Assembly: GCF_037975245.1 (NCBI RefSeq)
Contig: NC_092579.1
Location: forward strand, 751,001 to 815,000
Length of the DNA stretch: 64,000 nucleotides
Origin: Apostichopus japonicus
Lineage: Eukaryota > Echinodermata > Holothuroidea > Aspidochirotida > Stichopodidae
Reading direction: 5' to 3'
Each line of letters begins with the position of its first letter. Positions within the stretch are counted from its first letter, which is position 1. The translations under genes and the position numbers were made by a program. Shown here one piece after another: positions 12,981 through 27,475 of the stretch. The notes beneath the pieces are model-generated. The model saw only the letters and a list, made by a program, of their open reading frames with translations. It was not told the DNA's origin and did no database searches.

Positions 12981-15665
12981 TCACGGTCTAATTATAAATT
13001 GACCCACATGGGCTACTTTAACTTATAGTCAACGATAAAAAATATATAAATATACAAACCAAGTTGTCAATAATATGTTATTAAATTTGCTACGCCCTGA
13101 GAAACTGGCATTTGATAAGTATTGATATTACAACCAGTTTAATCGCTGCATAAAGCATGGTCAAAACAGGAGGTATGGTTACAATTATGTATTATGACAA
13201 CTGCATGTAATATCGTTACAGCACAGAGTTGGTTAAACACATGTTGCTTGCTAACAACGTTGTGATTACAGATTATGTTATGATTATAGTAGATGCATAT
13301 ATCACATCAAACATACTATTGTTACAAGATATGATATTGTAACAACAACGGAATGCTCGTGTTATACTCGGACTCCGAGAACGATGACAACAGTGTCAAA
13401 GGAAAGTCAAATTTGTCCGCAGCAGAACATCTAATCTGTTTATCTGTACAATGATCGGATCAATTATTCACAGTAGAAAGTAACATTTTTTAAACATGTC
13501 TGCATTTTGACGAAGTCTCAATATAACGGTAAGTCTTCCCAGTATCATAAACATTACCTCGACCAGAATATTCATTTAAAGGTCTACGGACACCTATAGA
13601 ACAACATTGTGTTTATCACTCTAATGGGCATTAAAAATCATGAAAATAGCTGCAATTTCCATCAAAATCCATCAAAGATTGACCATTTTACAAGTCTTTT
13701 CTTAATTCTACTTTTATTTCTCGAAGAAACATTAGCTTATTATTCACACTGATGATGTAAAGATGTTGACTGCCTAATTGTTTGTTATGTTTTCCCTTTG
13801 TTTTTACAATTCAATATGTTATTGTCTTCTTTGAAAAGAAGAACATGACATTATTCAAATTATATATGTAGGCTTGTAATTATGGGTTGTTTAGGCCTAA
13901 AATAAGAACTTTTAATGAGCGCATCACTCCACGTCATACTTTGCAAATATTTCATAACTTTCCCAGATTTATCAAAACTTCAAATTTGTATATGTTGAAA
14001 ACAAAGAGCTATTCGAAATATTTCAACCATTTTGAATGAGAGTATATCACACATAATAAATGTTCTGAATATGGTTCAAATTGGTTAGGTGTGCAAAGTA
14101 CTTTAAAATGAACTATGTTCAACCTCACCTCTCCTTCTTTAAAATAGCATATTTACGTGCGATAAACGAAGTTTGTCCGTTCTTTGGCGCTTGATATCCA
14201 ATATTTGAATACCAAGCAAGTAAATGACGTCCTCGTATGACAGAAGACATCTGTAAATATCAGATTGGAATCGGTCTAAGATCGGAGAGAAAACGTAACA
14301 AGAACAGGTTAAGGCACTCTGCAATCATTTTTTCCCCCGGAATGCTGTTTTGCATTGATACTGGATGTATCGCACATCTTAACGTGGCAAAATACGTAAC
14401 ATTTAAATAAGGTTCAAGATACATTACAACCGTGTATAACGTACGGGATTTACCTTTCAAATAACAGGAACATGTTGGACATTCTCTTGTTTGTCAGTTA
14501 TCAATGAGACAAATCAAGCATGTTTTATTAAGAATACTAACTTATTTTGCTCTTACGGGTTTTAGTTTAACTCGAGTAGTTTCTGAAGAAATATTGTAGA
14601 ATACTCGAGGGTCTTTTGCGAAAATATTCAGCAGTCATGTAGACAGCCAAACACTTCGGAAAACTAAAAGAAGCGACTTGAGATAATATCAGTGACACGT
14701 GTGTGACGTAAATACTGAGTAAAGTGGCGCCATGCTGCTAGACGAAGATATTCTGTCGAGATTCATTTTTCACGAAATAAATTAAAATGCTGGGGAAAAT
14801 GGAAGTTTTATTATTAATATCATAGTCCCATCTTCGTCATCATCATCATCATCAGCATTATTTTTCATCTTTATTGGTGTATGATATGCTTGATTCAGCA
14901 TTTTCTTGTCGCTTTAGAAAGCTATAAACTAGGACGATTTTAAAGAATTACGGACTCGATTATCAGACCTAAATTACGGAAGTATCGAGTTAATATGAAA
15001 AGATGGCCTTGCCAAGTTTTATGTCTTGTTACTACTATATTCATCAAATCACTATGTTCATCACATTTCTTATGTGTGAGTTCGTGAGTGCGTGCGTTCG
15101 TTCGTGGGTGTGTGCGTGAACGTGTGTGTATTGTTTGTTACGACTTCTTACTTGAGGGTCCGGAAAGACATACAATAAATAACGCAGAGCAGTTCTTGAA
15201 CGTGTTTCTCTTTTTATCAACACGCACCGTATATCAATATAAGAACGTACACATGATAATGGCTTCCATGTATTAACGTATAAGCTGTGGTTGCAATATT
15301 GGGAGAAGGGAATGACGTAGTCATATGCGCTTGCGCATATACCAGTCTGTTTAATGAATATTCATATTAAAATATAATGGCATCAATGAACTACTAGTGT
15401 TCAAGTTCAGTTTTGATTTAACGGATCAACAGTGACGAATAATAATAATAATATCTCTGTAAAATGATATCACTCCTCACTACCACTTTCAAGAGGACAG
15501 TCATTGCTTGTATACATTCGGGATGGGAGGAAGCTGTTTGGTGAACCGGAAGGGGCAGGGGTAAGGAGGGGGTAGGTGAGTTGTTGGAGGATGGGTGAAG
15601 ATTTGAAATGAGATATCTTAACTTCTATGACATAGAAAAAGGTAAAAAGTACTTCTAGCGACGTT
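12981..15665. other. Non-coding spacer with small low-complexity tracts
   Basis: AT-rich unique DNA. It holds a CAT/ATC trinucleotide tract at about 14836-14853, a GTGCGT-type tract at about 15080-15130 and an AAT tract at about 15438-15452. None of the short open frames resembles a known protein. Confidence 0.5.
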
Positions 15666-15707
15666 AGCGTTGATCATTAGCATGTAGTCATGCCAATGAT
15701 CAACGCT
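15666..15707. repeat. Near-perfect 19-bp inverted repeat with 4-nt loop
   Basis: Left arm 15666-15684 (AGCGTTGATCATTAGCATG), loop TAGT, right arm 15689-15707. The arms match at 18 of 19 positions. As RNA this is a compact 42-nt hairpin. It is shorter than a normal animal pre-miRNA, and no longer flanking stem is visible. Confidence 0.85.
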
Positions 15708-16839
15708 TATGCAAAGGCAAGGCAATTTTCAAAACACAAAATAAAATGCTTAAACAGTTAATGGTAGTAGAAGATGCGGTTAGTTGACGTACTAGTCTTC
15801 ATTTTCATGCATATAGCACCCGGCTCGTGATGGCCTCTGATATACAAACATGCTCACTACATCATCATATCACCTTAGGAACGGAATGTTTGTATTAACA
15901 TGTAGCTACGCCCTCGAGTGCATTTCTCTTGAGTCTAAACAACAGTAAAATATATACAATGTAGGATGCTGCAAGTTGATTGACGAACTGGGAATAATAA
16001 AATAAATTGTTTTAATAAAACCAGTAGTAGTATTGAAGAAGGATAATTGAGGGAAGGTAATATGATATACTAGACCATATCGTGTTTATTGGACATTATG
16101 ATAAGAGCACAAATTGATATAAATTTACCAAATAATCGAGCAACCAGCATAATTGGTCTTTTATTCAAAATAAATAGGGTGTGTGCTTAATAAGATAAAC
16201 ACCGAAAATTTCTTGATCCAAAAACTAATGCAAAAGTTACATATATATTAGCACAAAGCTATAAACTACGCCCCATTTAGCTTCAGCACCTTTATGCATG
16301 AAACTTCGAATCACCGCACAAAGTGTCTTCAAGTATACACAGAAATGTCGATTGTGATAAGCGGTACATTAGACTTATTAACATTCAATGTTGATGTGAA
16401 ACAGACGTTCCTTATTGTCCATTTTAACTCAAAAACATTAGAGGTCACGATCAAAAGAATGCAAGATTTGTCAGAGGGTGAGGTTGGGTCTGAGGAAAGG
16501 ATTATTGGGGTCGAATGGAGAATATTCATCGATCAATAAATGGGCATCGCCTATTCCTAAAAAAACAAATTGTCGATTTCAAATCGTTTGAATTTTTTTT
16601 GGTCACAGATACGAATGTATGTGAAAGACGAAGAAACAAAGGAAATCTAACAATTAATTAATCTAGCTATATTAGTCTTTACTTAAAAACGCTAATTTGG
16701 GGATTCTCTCTGCACCAGCTGGAATGCGGAGTCTTCAGCTGTTTCGAATGAACAGAGCATTGAGTAATTTATTCAAACTGACCAAGCTGGTCACGTGACT
16801 TAAAATCTACAAAAGACACACCCAGGCATGTAGTATACT
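15708..16839. other. Non-coding spacer, nothing recognised
   Basis: Unique AT-rich sequence. An 81-codon plus frame at 16294-16539 overlaps an open minus frame, and neither has a recognisable motif or splice context. Confidence 0.5.
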
Positions 16840-17768
16840 TAAGTCCATACTGGTAATTGTATTCAGACTCTAGTCCATACTGATATTTATTCTCATACTC
16901 AAGTTCATACTGGTACTTGTATTAAGACTCAAGTCCATGCCGGTACTTGAATTCATACTCTGGTCCATACTGGTACTTGTATTAAGACTCAAGTTCATAC
17001 TGGTACTTGCACACACACTCTAGTCCATACTGGTACTTGTAATCATACTCTAGTCCATACTGGTACTTGTAATCATACTCTAGTCCATAATGTTACTTGT
17101 ACTCATACTTAAGTCCATACTGGTACTTGTTCTCATACTCCAGTACATACTGTTACTTGTCTTCATACTCTAGTCCATACTGGTACTTGTAATCATACGT
17201 TAGTCCATACTGGTACTTGTAATCATACTTTAGTCCATACTGGTACTTGCACACACACTCTAGTCCATACTGGTACTTGTAATCATACTCTAGTCCATAC
17301 TGGTACTTGTAATCATACTCTAGTCCATAATGTTACTTGTACTCATACTTAAGTCCATACTGGTACTTGTTCTCATACTCCAGTACATACTGTTACTTGT
17401 CTTCATACTCTAGTCCATACTGGTACTTGTATTAAGACTCAAGTCCATACTGGTACTTGTATTAAGACTCAAGTCCATACTGGTACTTGTAATCATACTC
17501 TAGTCCATACTGGTACTTGTAATCATACTCTAGTCCATACTGGTACTTGTACTCATACTTTAGTCCATACTGGTACTTATTTTCATACTCTAGTCCATAC
17601 TGGTACTTGTCTTCATACTCTAGTCCATACTGGTACTTATTTTCATACTCAAGTCCATACTGGTACTTGTATTCATACTCTCGTCAATACTGGTACTTGT
17701 ATTCATACTCTAGTCCATAGTGGTACTTATTTTCATACTGAAGTCCATACTGTTACTTTTACTCATAA
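16840..17768. repeat. 30-bp minisatellite, about 31 units, with 240-bp higher-order copy
   Basis: Unit core TAGTCCATACTGGTACTTG followed by TAATCATACTC. Units stay exactly 30 bp, so lines of 60 bp align throughout. The run of variants beginning ACACACACTC at about 17010 recurs in the same order at about 17250, showing duplication of an 8-unit (240-bp) block. Confidence 0.96.

Positions 17769-19654
<1,886 letters not shown>

Positions 19655-19721
<67 letters not shown>
19655..19721. repeat. (TA)n microsatellite, about 67 bp
   Basis: Second pure TA tract. An open frame across it on the minus strand is a by-product (YIYIYI runs). Confidence 0.97.
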
Positions 19722-19725
<4 letters not shown>

Positions 19726-19816
19726 TGTATATTTCAAATTGGTCCATTCCCTTGACAAACTGGTAAATATAGACAAAGGCTTCTTGGAAACTGAGAATAC
19801 GACTGATTTGAAGATT

Positions 19817-19884
19817 GTAGGGTACTATTAGTGAATTTCCCGAGGTACATGTAGGGTACTATTAGTGAATTTCCCGAGGTACAT
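19817..19884. repeat. 34-bp tandem duplication
   Basis: GTAGGGTACTATTAGTGAAT followed by TTCCCGAGGTACAT occurs twice in direct succession. Confidence 0.93.
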
Positions 19885-20374
19885 GTAACACTAAGATATC
19901 AATCCTCGAGGGATGGGGGGGGGGTGCCTATGCAATTAAAACTGGGCAAATTCCTTTTCCAGAGCGATAACAAATCAGTACAATTGTTTTTCTCTTTCTG
20001 ATTTTGTGACGCCAGCACTATAATTGCCAAAAATTAAGCTTGAAATTAATTTGTACTTTTGCTGGTTGTTTATGTACTTGTTATTATTTTCAAAACATGT
20101 TTGTGGTGACTAGAATCAGAGAGCTGCCAAATGTCTGCTCTCTGATAGGATGTATTCAGTTTGAGAGGAGAGATTGGGAGGTCGGGTATAAGGTACATTA
20201 CATTAGCGATGACAAGGGGAAGGGCCCTCCGAGGGACAAACCTTTGATATTCACACCTAAAGAAGGGACACTACTCCACAAAAATGGCTGAAACAGAAGC
20301 TAGACTTTACAGGCCCGGACATGTCTCCACGTAGAACGTTGTTCGTTGCAAAGACCAGAGAGGCTATACCCATG
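19885..20374. other. Non-coding spacer with a short G run
   Basis: Contains a G9-10 run at about 19914-19923. The 83-codon frame at 20040-20291 shows no family signature. Confidence 0.45.
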
Positions 20375-21085
20375 TATGTAGTACTCCAGCTAATATTTCG
20401 CCTATAACAATCTACCAAAGTACTCCATAATGTATTACATATGTTACATTCATATACAAACCATCTAATACTCTATCTAATATTCCACCTATAGTACTCC
20501 ATTTAGTACTCCATCTACTAGTCTATATGATATTACACCTATAGTACTCTATCTAATACTCCATTCAGTACTTCATCTAATACTCTATCTAATTTTCCAC
20601 CTTTAGTACACTATCTAGTACTCCATTTAGTACTCCATATAACATCCCACCTACAGTAATATATCTAGTAGTGTATGCATACTTCATATGATATTACAGC
20701 TGTAGTATCGGGCTTTTACTTCATCTAGTACTCTATCTATTGTACTTCATCTACATTATTCTACCTATTACTCTATGTAGTAATCCATCTAGTTCTCCAT
20801 CTAGTACGTACTCTATCGAGTACTCCATTTAGTGCACCATCTAACATTCCACCTACAGTAATCTATCTAGTAATGTATCCGTACTTCATCTGATATTACA
20901 GCTGTAGTAACTGGCTTTTACTTCATCTAGTGCTCTATCTTTTGTATTCCATCTACATATTAATCTATGTAGTATTCCATCTAGCTCTCCATCTATAATA
21001 CTCTATCTATTGTACTCCAACTACATCATTCTACCTATTACTCTATGTAGTATTCCATCTAGTTCTCTATCTAGTACTCGGTCTA
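20375..21085. repeat. Degenerate CTATCTAGTACTCCAT-type array
   Basis: A 0.7-kb stretch made of variations on TAGTACTCCATCTAATATTC and TCTATCTAGTACTC. Within it a longer block of about 202 bp (anchor ACCTACAGTAAT at 20649 and 20851) is itself duplicated with substitutions. It is old and diverged compared with the other arrays. Confidence 0.85.
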
Positions 21086-23162
21086 TGTAAGATTTTAAAT
21101 GAGAATAAACTATAAGTAGGTTAGTTGTAAGATGATGACTAATATAATGTTATTTCACTTGATCAGTTCATTTTCACTCGCTGAATCATGTTCGGATTCC
21201 CCAATTTATCATTGTTTCATTCTCTAAGTAGAAATACATGAGCAGCGTTCCATGAAAATGACTTTTTTTAATGAATATAGTAGTATTCCATATGGATTAT
21301 TAGCAGCCATGTGTGCAAACCCGTTGTTAATATCGAAGCTTAATTAAAGCTTTTTCTTTCATAGATGTCCTTATGCCGTCTAAAATGTTCGTCGGTAATG
21401 TTCTAATGTTGTCTAAATGATGATCCCACCAGCCATTGGTACTATGTGCATCCATTGAGCTGATTTATGGGTACATGTTACCCAGGGACACTAGTATGCT
21501 TCTCTTATATTCTCATTCACAGATGAGTACCTTCATTAAATGCATAACCATGTGGCATATGTAATTGGCTACACACGTCATCAATCATACCCGCTAAAGA
21601 TTACTTTAACAATTGGTAGCTAATTATACTCTCTTAAGACAAAGGGAATAAATTACAAACGGTAATGATGACCTCAGACTGCTTCGCAGACAAGTAATGG
21701 CATGATCTGTCCTTTGACGATTCACCTGAGTTACATTTGTGGTGGGATGGTTGGGTTTGGGCATAGGTGGAGGCAAGCAGTAGAAGAAAACAGTGCGCGT
21801 TGGAAAAGTCCATCCGTTTGAAATCTTTCCTAATTGCCAGCAAATTTGATCAAGCGTTAAGACAATCCATGCTGACAAAGAAAGCTGAATTGCTTGCTTA
21901 GATCAGGCTTCCTCAGAAGGCAAAGCCCGGTTTATATCGCATAAAGGTTGATGTTTAAATCGCGCTTTTCTTTTGTTTTTGATGATCAAATGATAACAAA
22001 TTAAACCAGCCATACTGGTTTACTGAAGGTTAATGTTTACGCGGAAAATGTATTAAGAGACAGAAGTCTTACTTGAAAGTAATATTAAATACAGTTCCGG
22101 CGTAAACAGAGGTTACTCCATTGGGATTTATTGCTTTAAAGCGATATAAAATGGCTGATGAAATGACATGTACTCGGAGGATCCAATAGTTCATATGAAT
22201 GTATTACCAACGTGATTATGTGATGAAAACCAAATATTTTCCACTCCGATTAATATTATTTGTTTGTTTACGTAATGTCAATGGAGTATGCTACCTGGTC
22301 ATTAACTTTCCTTATCATAACGAAAGTGACCCCTGTTGCATTTTATAACTAGGTTAGAACATGGAGCTGTTTATAGCTCCATGGTTAGAACGGACCTCAC
22401 AAGTTCCTTGCAATGAATTTTGTGTTGCAAATGTTTCCTTTAATCATTGAATTTTACTATTTCGTATTGATCTCAGATTGTAAGGGTAAAAGTTGCCCAG
22501 CGGCACATTTTAGAGGAATCATTAATATCGTACAGGGGCTGTGTGAGTTAAATGACTTCATGAAAGGCAAGAACGTCCTTTGGTTGATAACTGAAACATT
22601 TTTTGAAATTATACAGAGAATTCTTAAGTTACTGCGATGACGGTTATAAAGGACAAAAATAAACTATTTGAAAAACTGAAATTTACTGGATATGTTAAGA
22701 AAGACCTTATAGTCAAAGTTAAAGCAGCCAGTGGTTATCGTGTTATTACGTGTTTGGGTAGTATTGTTTATTACATAGGTGTCACAATAGATGCTGACTG
22801 GAGTAGTGTTTGTAAATGTTTATAGCTCAACGTCATGTTTGTAACACCGGGCGAATTTATAGGCGTCAGAAAGTAATCAAGGCTGTCATATCTTGTGACA
22901 CCACGTGATATCCCTTGTCACCAGCTAATGTGTACATCGTTGGGCGTTGGAACAATGCACTGGTCATTTCAATGATAAACGAAAGTGCCTTTGGGAGAAA
23001 GGCACTGTTAGGCATTGGATGGCAAAGAACAATGCCCCAGTCACTCAGTGATAAAAGAGAGTCCCTTTGGTGGACGAGACAGTATGAGGCAGAGTACGAA
23101 ACCTGATGAAACAGAATACAAAGTCACCAAGTGCTAGAGTAGTAACCATTTGTCTGGAAGGA
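21086..23162. other. Non-coding spacer with small hairpin at 22352-22391
   Basis: Unique sequence. At 22352-22391 two GGTTAGAAC direct repeats flank a 9-bp inverted repeat (CATGGAGCT/AGCTCCATG). Two consecutive plus frames (22413-22640 and 22637-22825) overlap by ATGA but have no recognisable family. Confidence 0.5.
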
Positions 23163-23232
23163 CACCATGGAGGGGCACCATGGAGGGGCATCATGGAGGG
23201 GTATCATGGAGGGGTATCATGGAGGGGCATCT
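23163..23232. repeat. 15-bp repeat, about 5 units (ACCATGGAGGGGC)
   Basis: Short run of (C/T)ATCATGGAGGGG(C/T) units on the plus strand, probably a simple minisatellite. Confidence 0.88.
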
Positions 23233-25234
23233 TGGGGCAGAGACATGTCTATGAGAGCCAAATTGGGAGATGGGGACATTTAATTCAGCGAGCCCAGTTT
23301 AAAACTCTTAATTCAGTTTCCATATGAAATGAGAAAACATCTTTTTTTGTCAGAGATTTTCCCGAGCCCCCCTATTGGCTTCAGTCTCCCTGAACCCCAC
23401 CCTCTCGCCAGGCTTGGTGCATTTGATAGTATTTGATGGTATCTCTGTGAACATGCCCAGACGGAGAAATATCGTCTATTAACTGACATTATAATGTGAT
23501 CCATGTATAGGCCTGCTTGTTAAAGCACACTCAATTAGTTCGTGTCAGGTAATGTAAGCGACGACTTCTTCTTTATACTTGTGGAAGACTACTGCAGTGA
23601 CTATATGACTGTTTTAAGTATACTAAGTGAAACCACTATGATACTCAATGCTTTATTGCTCAACAACAACAAAATGAAAATGAAAAGAATAACCATATCG
23701 TGTCCGCAACAGTTTCTCGTCATTAAGTTTATTCTCGACATCATTTTATTCTAGCCATGATATTTGTTTCGCGTATTCAAAGACCGCATCTTTTCAGAAA
23801 CCACTTTTTAGCAAGAATAAAACCTTCGTTACCAATTCAGCAGGTTGAAGTCATAAATCCGTGACGTAGTCACAGATTCTCCAAGCGGTTAAGATTACAA
23901 TGAGAATTTTGCTTTGATTGCGGTGGCTGAATGGCGGTAAACATTCCCCCAATCCATGTCTCTGACGTAACTGACATCACTTCCGTCATGAGGACAATCC
24001 AAGACGTCAGTCGCTGACGTGCACTATATTTGACTATCATCAAACTGTGACACGAGTGACAACAAGCACATGAATTCCATTCTTATAAATGGCGTCTAAA
24101 AGTCTCAACTTTAATACTAATAGGGTTAAAATTGGCCAAACATGCAGGTTCTTTTGAAAAACGTGATTGCTTCTAGTTAAGCTTGACATATATTTTTTTT
24201 GGAGGGGGGGGGGGGGGGGGGTTGTCTCGCTGTAAACGAAAATAAATTCAGAAGAATCCGAGTAAACGTAAACGTAAGTTGGCAGCAATTTGGAATAGGG
24301 AATTTTTCCATTTTTCATGTGCGTTAACGGTGTTTCATTTAATACTTCTGTCATAGTTTCTTCAGATATGCCAAAGGCGATACGGAAGAATTCTTCCATC
24401 CGATCACTCGAATGAAGTTACCTATAGTACGGATTTTAAAATACCCAAACCATCTGGACATTTATAAATCGCTCTGAAGCAATTAATACTTCTGGAAAAA
24501 TGACAGAGCGTTCACCCAAGAAAAAGCGCGGTTATTGACCACTGTGCGAAGCGAACTGAGAGGCTCTTTCAGTAGATAAATCTCGCTTATCCAAATTGGT
24601 GTCATTTTCGCTGCCGTTTCGGGCTCATTCCTAAATGAGGGTCGCAAGGATGTGACTTTAATTGAATATCGATTAAAATATCGCGAGACAGAAGATAGGT
24701 GCAAAATTCATGCTGCGAGTGATTTCCAGCGACCTAACTTAGCAGGTGTTTAAGTATATATGGGGCTGGGAAACACACTGAAAGAGGCTCAAGTTGTAGC
24801 AGGAGATCGGAAAAGCTTTCCCGCCTGCAGGCTGATGGTTCTAATTACTCCTACAAATCCATGTAATTATCTTTCTGGATGCGCGGTTAGTATTATGACA
24901 TATCTAATTGGCTAGTTTACAATATATCAAAGAGTAGAAACAACGTAAAGGAATAGAAAATATAATATATCACAAATTTTTTCATTGCCAGGTAAACCCA
25001 TAACGCCGTTAAACTCATTTATTGACTCGGATGTACCATTGGTATATATTTTAATTTTTCCAGTCCAAGTAAAAATTACCGCCAATGTACCTGCAGCGTA
25101 GAGTAGGTGCAAGCAATAAAACCCTGTGTGTGTCTTAAGGGGGAGGGGTGGCGGGGTGGGGAGGTTAAGAACACAGGGAGAGGATCTTTCGTTAGAAGAA
25201 TTGTTGTATAGATACTACGTTGGCCAAGATGAGA
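23233..25234. other. Non-coding spacer with G homopolymer
   Basis: A run of about 18 G lies at 24204-24222 and a G-rich patch at 25138-25165. The 119-codon minus frame at 24040-24399 spans the G run (poly-P) and is not credible as coding. Confidence 0.5.
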
Positions 25235-25760
25235 CATTAAAAATTGCGATAATTTCTCTCACAATTTGAACTACTTCGACTTTTGAACTGTTTTCTCTAA
25301 TATTCCAATTTTTCATCTAATTCGATATTTCCCTTTAACTTTTCTTCGATAAGAAATATCGAAATTTTGAGAAACAAGTCGACTTTCGATTTATTTATTT
25401 CCTAATATGTATATTGTCTTTCTCCAAATGTCGGTTTCTTTATACTGTTAACATTCACAGTTTACTGGTTTCATGTAAAGTCGAATTTTTATCTTAAAAG
25501 TTACGGTTGTTTTCTCGAAATGTCGACTTTGTAGACCAAAAGCTATAGCCTAATTAGGAATTTCTTCAACTGTTCTTTCGAATTTTGGGCCTTTTCTCTA
25601 AATTTCTTCTTTATTCTCAAACTGTCGATTCTATAGAAAATTCGACTATTTCTCTCACCATTTCGACTTTGCTTGAAATATCGACCTTTCAACTTGACAT
25701 TTAGCATCGTTTATGCCGAAATTTCAGATTTATCTCAAACTTTTTATTCGAAATTGTACA
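25235..25760. repeat. Degenerate TTTCGA-rich, low-complexity block
   Basis: Many imperfect TCGACTTT, TCTCGAAAT and TTTCGACTT words, each a short A/T-rich phrase around a TCGA or CGAAAT core, spaced about 20-40 bp apart. It looks like a heavily decayed tandem repeat. CpG inside TCGA is kept although the surrounding DNA is CpG-poor. Confidence 0.6.
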
Positions 25761-26835
25761 TTTTCTGTTGAGCCTTTTAGGAATGCAAAGGACTCAACTG
25801 GCAAATGGGGAGCAGCAGAAATATACCCTGCCCACCAAAAGACAAGAGAGGGGGGGGGGGCTGTCCCCTCTGGTCCTATGAGGTAGGATCTATGTGGCCG
25901 CAAATAACTCAGTGTCTCGTATCAATTTTCTTCATCGTGAACTCGGAGCAGTAATCAACTGAAAATGAACTAAACCAAACGTGACTGCTTCAAAATGTAA
26001 CACCTGTAGTCTGAATAATGAGTCACTCAGTCGCTTCCATAAATAATTAGAACGACAATCGTTCTTTCTTTCTTTTTTGCATCAGTTAACACCTCTTCGA
26101 TTATTTCATCAAACTCATAAATTGCTACATCCATATTTCAAATTGGTTTCTTCGAATCTTCATAAAGCTTCCCGGTAAACGTTTTAAACATTATTTATGC
26201 GGATTGCTTGAAGCTTAAAATAGGAAGAAATTAGAGTTCACATCGCGAGGTTCATACTATGAACAATAAAGTTATTATAATTTTATTAAACGGAAATGCC
26301 TTCGCCAAACACATATGAAGATCTCCTCAGTGGGTTTGATATAGAATTTGCCAAATGAAACATTCGGACGACAGTGAAAAATGTTCAGACTACTAAATAA
26401 GTACAATTATATCAGAGCCGACGGTTGGTAGCGTCACCCGAGGTTAAACATTTCACAGCAAACAATAGCGGTTACCGTCCGGCACTGATGTCAATTTACA
26501 ATACTTTGGTGTTTAAACTACTGTGGGCGAGGGTTGTTAAACTTCGAGAATCACCAAAGCTGTGTGAGCAAAAGATATTAGCAAATACCACTGAAGCTAT
26601 AAAATAAAAAAGTATGGTAAACAAGTTCATAGCATTTGGCTGTAACATCATTCGTAATGCTACCAAGACACGGATGATGCTTTAGCGAATAGTGACGTAA
26701 ATTAAAAACCAGACTGCAAACATGCATTGTGGTTTCGATGATGTAACATGAGCAGTTTTCTTCATGAATCTGACGTAATGTATAGTGAGGGTTTACATGA
26801 TTACAAGGGGTTCACGATTGGACCTCTGATGACCC
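25761..26835. other. Non-coding spacer, nothing recognised
   Basis: Unique AT-rich sequence with a short G run near 25851. No exon-like segment found. Confidence 0.5.
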
Positions 26836-27225
26836 CAGTGGTTCATTCAGTTTTGCATATAACCAGTGGTTCATTTAGTCTTGTATATGTAACCAGTGAT
26901 TCATACATTCCTGCAAACCAGTGGTGCATTTAGTCCTGCATGTATAACCAGTTGTTGATTATGTCCTGCATATATAACCTGTGGTTCATTTAGCCTTGTA
27001 TATGTAACCAGTGGTTCATATATTCCTGCATAGTTAACCAGTGGTGCATTTGTCCTGTATGTATAACCAGTGGTTCATTTAGCCTTGTATGTAACCAGTG
27101 GTTCATTTAGCTTTGTATATGTAACCAGTGGTTCATATATTCCTGCATAGTTAACCAGTGATGCATTTAGTCCTGTATGTATAACCAGTTGATTAAGTCC
27201 TACAGCTAAAGCCAGTGGTTGCTAT
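26836..27225. repeat. About 30-bp minisatellite (AACCAGTGGTTCATTTAGTC)
   Basis: About 12 imperfect units of AACCAGTGGTTCATTTAGTC followed by CTGTATATGT, with unit lengths varying from about 24 to 32 bp. Confidence 0.92.
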
Positions 27226-27329
27226 CACCAGTTGTAGATATTCAAATATTTCAATTAAAATGTAATCATTATTAGTATCCAATCTGCCTTCCTCATGAGT
27301 AGTTGCAGCAGTTTTAAGAAGAGAACCAT

Positions 27330-27475
27330 AGCAAATGCACCACAAACCAATCTGCCTGGACATGGGGTGGAGGGTCACTGCACCACAAACCAAGCTGCAT
27401 GGACATGGGGGTGGAGGGTCACTGCACCACAAACCAATCTGCCTGGACATGGGGTGGATGGTCACTGCAGCACTG
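27330..27475. repeat. About 44-bp repeat, 3 units
   Basis: GCACCACAAACCAATCTGCC followed by TGGACATGGGGTGGAGGGTC occurs three times. The open frames on both strands across it share the repeat and are not independent evidence of coding. Confidence 0.92.

Noticed and set aside
22413-22825. Two overlapping plus-strand frames (ATGA overlap) as an operon-like pair
   Set aside because: Overlapping starts and stops mean nothing in this genome type. No motif, no splice signals, and composition is unremarkable.
24040-24399. 119-codon minus frame
   Set aside because: Passes through an 18-G homopolymer, and the frame would change with any length error. No motif.
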